Positions 60,423-64,000 of a stretch of 64,000 nt of DNA are shown in pieces. The first letter of the stretch is position 1. Every line of letters starts with the position of its first letter. Under the pieces are notes generated by a model. The model worked only from the letters and a program-made list of their open reading frames with translations, was not told the DNA's origin and did not search any database. A program made the translations under genes and the position numbers. This DNA is from Mesorhizobium atlanticum (GTDB taxonomy: Bacteria; Pseudomonadota; Alphaproteobacteria; Rhizobiales; Rhizobiaceae), in assembly GCF_003289965.1 (NCBI RefSeq), contig NZ_QMBQ01000002.1, positions 372,001 through 436,000 of the forward strand. Direction: 5' to 3'.

Positions 60423-61139
60423 TCAGTCGAGGTTGAGATGGGGGGTCACGAGAGCCAGCCACATGGCTTCCACATCGTCCTCGATGAGGTCGAACGTCTT
60501 GCGATCCCGCTTCAGTCCGACAAGCCTGCAGGCGTGCCCGACCTCCATCATCACCAGGCCCAGCCGCTTGGCGGTCTTTTCCTCGAGCGCCGGGTTCACA
60601 TGCTGCAGCCAGGCCGCATAGAGGGCGATGATATCCTTGTCGTATTCGTCCTGGATCGGCCTGAGGTCGGCGTTGCCGGAAATGGCCTCGATCACCGGCA
60701 TCAGGGTCGCGTTGTCGAGATAGATCCGCGACGTGTCGATAAAGAGCTTGCGCACTTCGCGGCGAAACTCTTCGCGGTTGGTGGGTGGGGCGACTTTGAT
60801 ACGCTTGGCGATCACCTCGGGAAAGGACGACAGCCAGCGCCTGCCGAGTTCGAGAAGGATGGCTTCCTTGTTGGGGAAATATTGGTAGACCGAACCGACT
60901 GACAGGCCCGCGCGCTGCGCGATAGCGAGCGTCGTCGGGGTCTTGGTTCCTTGCTCGCGGGTCAGGATCAGCGCTGCGTCGAGAATCCTGTCAACCACCT
61001 TGCTTGACCGTTGCTGCCGCGGCTGCTTGCGCGGTTCGAGCGCTATTTTGGTCTTGCGGTCGAGACTGCGCTTCACTGCCCGTTGCCCCCGTTCCCCGCT
61101 CGGCCCCACCATCGGCGCGCGGTGCAATCCACTATACAT
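60423..61139 (-). CDS. TetR/AcrR-family regulator
   Basis: A TetR-type repressor of 238 aa if started at ATG 61139. The helix-turn-helix is RILDAALILTREQGTKTPTT and LAIAQRAGLSVGSVYQYFPN (about 52-91); the C-terminal ligand domain has YKKDIIALYAAWLQ-like helices (here EYDKDIIALYAAWLQHVNPA). The start is uncertain: ATG 61112 gives 229 aa, and the first frame start at 61181 would cover the divergent promoter. Upstream of the deacetylase and divergent from the amidohydrolase gene; it probably controls both, perhaps in response to a polyamine. Confidence 0.87.
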   Translation of the reverse strand: MYSGLHRAPMVGPSGERGQRAVKRSLDRKTKIALEPRKQPRQQRSSKVVDRILDAALILTREQGTKTPTTLAIAQRAGLSVGSVYQYFPNKEAILLELGRRWLSSFPEVIAKRIKVAPPTNREEFRREVRKLFIDTSRIYLDNATLMPVIEAISGNADLRPIQDEYDKDIIALYAAWLQHVNPALEEKTAKRLGLVMMEVGHACRLVGLKRDRKTFDLIEDDVEAMWLALVTPHLNLD

Positions 61140-61151
61140 GCCAAATTCCGG

Positions 61152-61184
61152 CTGTTGACAAACGCGAATAAACAGTCGCATTCT
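61152..61184. promoter_or_regulatory. Divergent promoter/operator between TetR and amidohydrolase genes
   Basis: CTGTT (61152-61156) and AACAG (61171-61175) form an inverted repeat over a TTGACA box (61155-61160). A weak -10, CATTCT, lies at 61179-61184. The layout suits a TetR-repressed promoter for the + strand amidohydrolase, but the palindrome arms are short. Confidence 0.4.
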
Positions 61185-61327
61185 TTATCCACGCTGTCTT
61201 CAACGATAACAAGGGGAATTTCGAAGACGGCGCATCGGCATCGACTTTCGTCCATGGCGTCGCCCCGGTGGAGCGGCCGCTTGTCGGGCGTGGCCTTGTC
61301 GATCCCTCAGCAAAATGTGGAGTCGCG

Positions 61328-62995
61328 ATGTCGGTAGTGGATGGCGGTGCGGATCTGGTGGTCGTCAACGGCCGAGTGCTGACCATGGACGATGACAATC
61401 CCGTCGCCGAGGCTGTTGCCGTCAAGGACGGCGTCATCGTCGCCATCGGCAACCGCGCTTCCATCGAAGAACTCAAAGGACCGGCGACAAAGGTTGTCGA
61501 CGCCCAGGGCGGCTCGGTGCTGCCGGGTTTCATCGAGGCGCATATGCACCTCTTCGGCGGCGCGGCCGAACTCGACAACCTGCATCTGGCGGGCGTGCAT
61601 GGCTTCGACGCGCTGCGCGACGCGATCCAGGATTTCGCCGCCAAACGTCCGGACGCCAGGCTGCTGATCGGCGCCGGCGTCGACTACGCGATCCTGCCCG
61701 AGCCGGTGACGCGCCACGATCTCGACCGCATCATTCCCGACCGGCCCTTCGCCATGTCGGCATCCGACCACCACACGATGTGGGCGAACACCAAGGCACT
61801 GGAAGAGGCCGGCCTGCTGCATGGCAGGAAAGTCGGGCAGGGCAACGAGGTCGTCATGGGCTCCGACGGGCTGGCCGCCGGCGAGCTGCGCGAGGGCGAG
61901 GCGTTCGGGCCGGTCCTCGATCACTATGGAGCAAGCCGGACACGGCTTGGCCTCGAAGGCGCCGAACCGGATCCCTATCCTTCCGCGGAGGAGCTGGCGG
62001 CCGATCGCGACCTGATGCATCGCGGCCTTGCATGGTGCGCCAAGCACGGCATCACCTCGATCCAGAACATGGACGGCAACCTCTACCAGCTTGAGCTTCT
62101 GGCCGGTCTGGAGAAAGAGGGAAGGTTGCTTTGCCGTACCAAAATTCCGTTCCACTTCAAGAACTTCATGAAGCTGGATATGCTGGAAAAGGCCTCGCGC
62201 ATGGCCGCGACCTATAAGTCCGAATGGCTGTCGTCGGGCATGGTCAAGGTCTTCTATGACGGCGTGCTGGATTCCTGGACGGCGGTGATGGTCGACGACT
62301 ATGCCGACCGTCCCGGCTGGCGCGGCGAGCCGCTGTTTTCGCCTGAGCATTTCGCCGAAGTGGCGGTCGAGGCCGACAGGCGCGGGCTGCAGATCGCCGT
62401 GCATTCGATCGGCGACGGCGCTGTGCGCGCGGTGCTCGACGGCTATCAGGCGGCGGCGAAGAAGAACGGCAGGCGCGACAGCCGCCATCGCGTCGAGCAT
62501 ATCGAGGTGATCACGGCCCCCGACGTGCCGCGCTTCGCCGAACTTGGCGTTCTGGCTTCGATGCAGCCGGCGCATCCGCCGGGGGCGATGAATTTCCCAA
62601 TGGAGCCGACGATCTCGCGCATCGGTCGCGACAAGTGGCCGTTGAGTTACGCCTGGCGCACGCTGAAAAATGCCGGCGCGCGCGTGGTGTTCGCCTCCGA
62701 CTGGCCGGTTTCTCCGGTCGATCCAATCCTGTCCATCCAGGCGGCAGTCATGCGCAAGCCTTGGGCAGAAGGCATGCCCGACCAGAGCTTCTCCCTGCGG
62801 GAGGCAATAGAGGGCTACACGGTCGAGGGCGCCTATGCGGAGTTCATGGAAGATCGCAAGGGTCGGCTGAAAACCGGCTACCTCGGCGATATCGTCGTTT
62901 TGTCGGCTGATATCGAGGCGACCGCGCCGGAGGCGTTGCACACAGTGCACCCGGTGACCACCATCTGTGGAGGGAAGATCACCTACCAAGCCTAA
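61328..62995 (+). CDS. YtcJ-like amidohydrolase
   Basis: A 555-aa metal-dependent hydrolase of the amidohydrolase-3 (YtcJ) branch. LVVVNGRVLTMDDDNPVAEA (12-31) opens the composite beta domain; metal-site blocks are VLPGFIEAHMHLFGG, SASDHHTMWANTKA, IAVHSIGDGAVRAVL, HRVEHIEV and VFASDWPVSP. The enzyme class cleaves C-N bonds in varied amides; substrate unknown. Start ATG 61328 is preferred over 61268, which lacks a ribosome-binding site and would extend the normal N-terminus. A role in polyamine or amide degradation is suggested by neighbours on both sides. Confidence 0.85.
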   Translation: MSVVDGGADLVVVNGRVLTMDDDNPVAEAVAVKDGVIVAIGNRASIEELKGPATKVVDAQGGSVLPGFIEAHMHLFGGAAELDNLHLAGVHGFDALRDAIQDFAAKRPDARLLIGAGVDYAILPEPVTRHDLDRIIPDRPFAMSASDHHTMWANTKALEEAGLLHGRKVGQGNEVVMGSDGLAAGELREGEAFGPVLDHYGASRTRLGLEGAEPDPYPSAEELAADRDLMHRGLAWCAKHGITSIQNMDGNLYQLELLAGLEKEGRLLCRTKIPFHFKNFMKLDMLEKASRMAATYKSEWLSSGMVKVFYDGVLDSWTAVMVDDYADRPGWRGEPLFSPEHFAEVAVEADRRGLQIAVHSIGDGAVRAVLDGYQAAAKKNGRRDSRHRVEHIEVITAPDVPRFAELGVLASMQPAHPPGAMNFPMEPTISRIGRDKWPLSYAWRTLKNAGARVVFASDWPVSPVDPILSIQAAVMRKPWAEGMPDQSFSLREAIEGYTVEGAYAEFMEDRKGRLKTGYLGDIVVLSADIEATAPEALHTVHPVTTICGGKITYQA

Positions 62996-63054
62996 CGATG
63001 GCATAGGAATTGCTTAATTGAAGTCGACGCCCGGATCCGGTCACTGCTTGGCAG

Positions 63055-63083
63055 TTGTCAAGCCGCCCGGCTTATGGTGACAA
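63055..63083 (+). promoter_or_regulatory. Nested inverted repeat upstream of the ABC ATPase gene
   Basis: TTGTCA (63055-63060) and TGACAA (63078-63083) are exact inverted repeats; inside them AAGCC and GGCTT pair. The outer boxes sit at 17-base spacing, so this may be a promoter with an operator or a leader hairpin. It lies 54 bases before the start codon. Confidence 0.4.
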
Positions 63084-63136
63084 TCAAAACAGGAACACAC
63101 CTGCCGACAAGAGCAGGCTCTCTCAATGGGGTAATC

Positions 63137-64000
63137 GTGCCGGAACAACCGGGTAAGAACGCGATCGAAGTTCGCGGTGTTCGCAAGGTCTTTGGAACCG
63201 GCGAAAACCAGGTAGCCGCTCTCGACACGGTATCGGTGTCGATCCGCGAAAATGAGTTTTTCACACTGCTCGGCCCGTCCGGATGCGGAAAGACGACGCT
63301 GCTGAGATTGATTGCCGGCTTCGATTTCCCGACCGCCGGCGAAATCCTGCTGCACGGCCAGGACATCGCGCCGCTGCCGCCGTTCAAACGCCCGGTCAAC
63401 ACCGTATTCCAGAGCTACGCACTGTTCCCGCATATGACCGTGGCGCAGAATATCGGCTTCGGCCTGGAAATGCTCGGCAAGCCGAAAGCCGAGATCGAGG
63501 CGCGCGTCGCGCAGATGCTGAAGCTGGTCAAGATGGAGGCGCTGAAGGCGCGCCGCACCAGCCAAATCTCCGGCGGCCAGCAGCAGCGCGTGGCGCTCGC
63601 CCGCGCGCTGGCGCCGCAGCCGAAGGTGCTGCTGCTCGACGAGCCGTTGTCGGCGCTCGACTACAAGCTGCGCAAGGAAATGCAGATCGAGTTGAAGCGG
63701 CTGCAGCACGAGACCGGCATCACCTTCATCTTCGTCACCCACGACCAGGAAGAAGCGCTGACCATGTCCGATCGCATCGCGGTGATGTCGGCCGGCAAGA
63801 TCCTGCAAGTCGGCACGCCGCGCGACATCTATGACCGGCCGGCCGAACGTTTCGTCGCCGACTTCATCGGCGAGACCAATTTCCTGCCGGGCACGGTGGT
63901 GTCGAAGCAGGCCGGCGTGGCGACGGTCAAATTCGCCAGCAGCGCCACGATCAGCGCCGGCTATCCGGAAGGCTTCGATCCGACCGGCGAGGTGACGCTG
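63137..64000 (+). CDS. Spermidine/putrescine-type ABC importer ATPase (PotA-like), truncated at right edge
   Basis: The first 288 residues of an ABC ATPase. Walker [10 protein letters not shown] near 44-52, Q-loop [14 protein letters not shown], signature [15 protein letters not shown], Walker [14 protein letters not shown]-loop [12 protein letters not shown], then [21 protein letters not shown] and the start of the TOBE domain. This pattern is the PotA branch (polyamine import). Start is GTG 63137; an ATG just upstream meets a stop after two codons. The frame is open to the last base, so permease and binding-protein genes probably follow outside the window. Confidence 0.93.
   Translation, partial: MPEQPGKNAIEVRGVRKVFGTGENQVAALDTVSVSIRENEFFTLLGPSGCGKTTLLRLIAGFDFPTAGEILLHGQDIAPLPPFKRPVNTVFQSYALFPHMTVAQNIGFGLEMLGKPKAEIEARVAQMLKLVKMEALKARRTSQISGGQQQRVALARALAPQPKVLLLDEPLSALDYKLRKEMQIELKRLQHETGITFIFVTHDQEEALTMSDRIAVMSAGKILQVGTPRDIYDRPAERFVADFIGETNFLPGTVVSKQAGVATVKFASSATISAGYPEGFDPTGEVTL

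Noticed and set aside
1..64000. CRISPR arrays, tRNA, rRNA, insertion sequences, prophage or toxin-antitoxin genes
   Set aside because: None seen: no regularly spaced repeats, no cloverleaf-like segments noticed, no transposase or integrase motifs. Short tRNAs could be missed by eye.

Overview
The window looks like a chromosomal segment of a rhizobial alphaproteobacterium, most likely Mesorhizobium or a close relative. The evidence is the high GC content, the rhizobial flagellar gene set (visN/visR, rem, motC, motE, flaF, flbT, a DUF1217 protein, no fliA, no fliD/fliS), and short palindromic intergenic repeats of a type common in Rhizobiales. The genus is an inference; no rRNA, tRNA or housekeeping marker is present.

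Layout. 0-4.05 kb: amidase (-), then a class III ornithine/lysine decarboxylase (+) with a ~430-nt structured leader resembling the alphaproteobacterial speF leader, a GNAT acetyltransferase interrupted near its start by an in-frame palindromic element, and an SCP2-type lipid-binding protein (-). 4.2-5.8 kb: a small flagellar block (flgJ-like, flgN-like and a membrane protein, all -). 6.0-14.7 kb: a block of + strand genes lying between parts of the flagellar cluster. It holds an acylphosphatase-like protein and then an eight-gene, translationally coupled operon: a stand-alone Rieske protein, a Rieske-less mononuclear-iron oxygenase subunit, a GST-like protein, an 8-oxoguanine/guanine-deaminase-like amidohydrolase, and a BMP-type purine/nucleoside ABC importer. 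The first three genes echo the NdmC/NdmD/NdmE methylxanthine N-demethylase, so this is the best candidate for a little-described pathway. 14.8-18.05 kb: fliJ-like, fliR, flhA (-). 18.1-25.5 kb: a second non-flagellar block (small monooxygenase, MarR regulator with a divergent NAD(P)-binding protein and a clear operator, cupin, CLC channel, FAD oxidoreductase, MFS exporter).

25.7-59 kb: the main flagellar regulon. Minus strand: fliF-fliH-like-motB-motC-fliK-transglycosylase, rem, flgE-flgK-flgL-flaF-flbT-flgD-fliQ, two flagellin genes each with its own terminator, and a compact operon from the DUF1217 gene through flgF, fliI, flgB, flgC, fliE, flgG, flgA, flgI, motE, flgH, fliL to fliP. Plus strand: motA-fliM-fliN-fliG-flhB and a small gene. 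The visN-visR master-regulator pair (-) closes the region. Together these supply the basal body, export gate, hook, filament, sodium/proton motor with the rhizobial speed-control proteins, and the VisNR-Rem regulatory cascade. 59.3-64 kb: an acetylpolyamine-amidohydrolase-like gene behind a TetR regulator (-), divergent from a YtcJ-like amidohydrolase and a spermidine/putrescine-type ABC ATPase that runs off the right edge.

No CRISPR array, insertion sequence, tRNA, rRNA or replication origin was seen. Many long antisense open frames exist but are GC-driven shadows of the genes listed. All names come from reading the protein sequences by eye; no database search was run.
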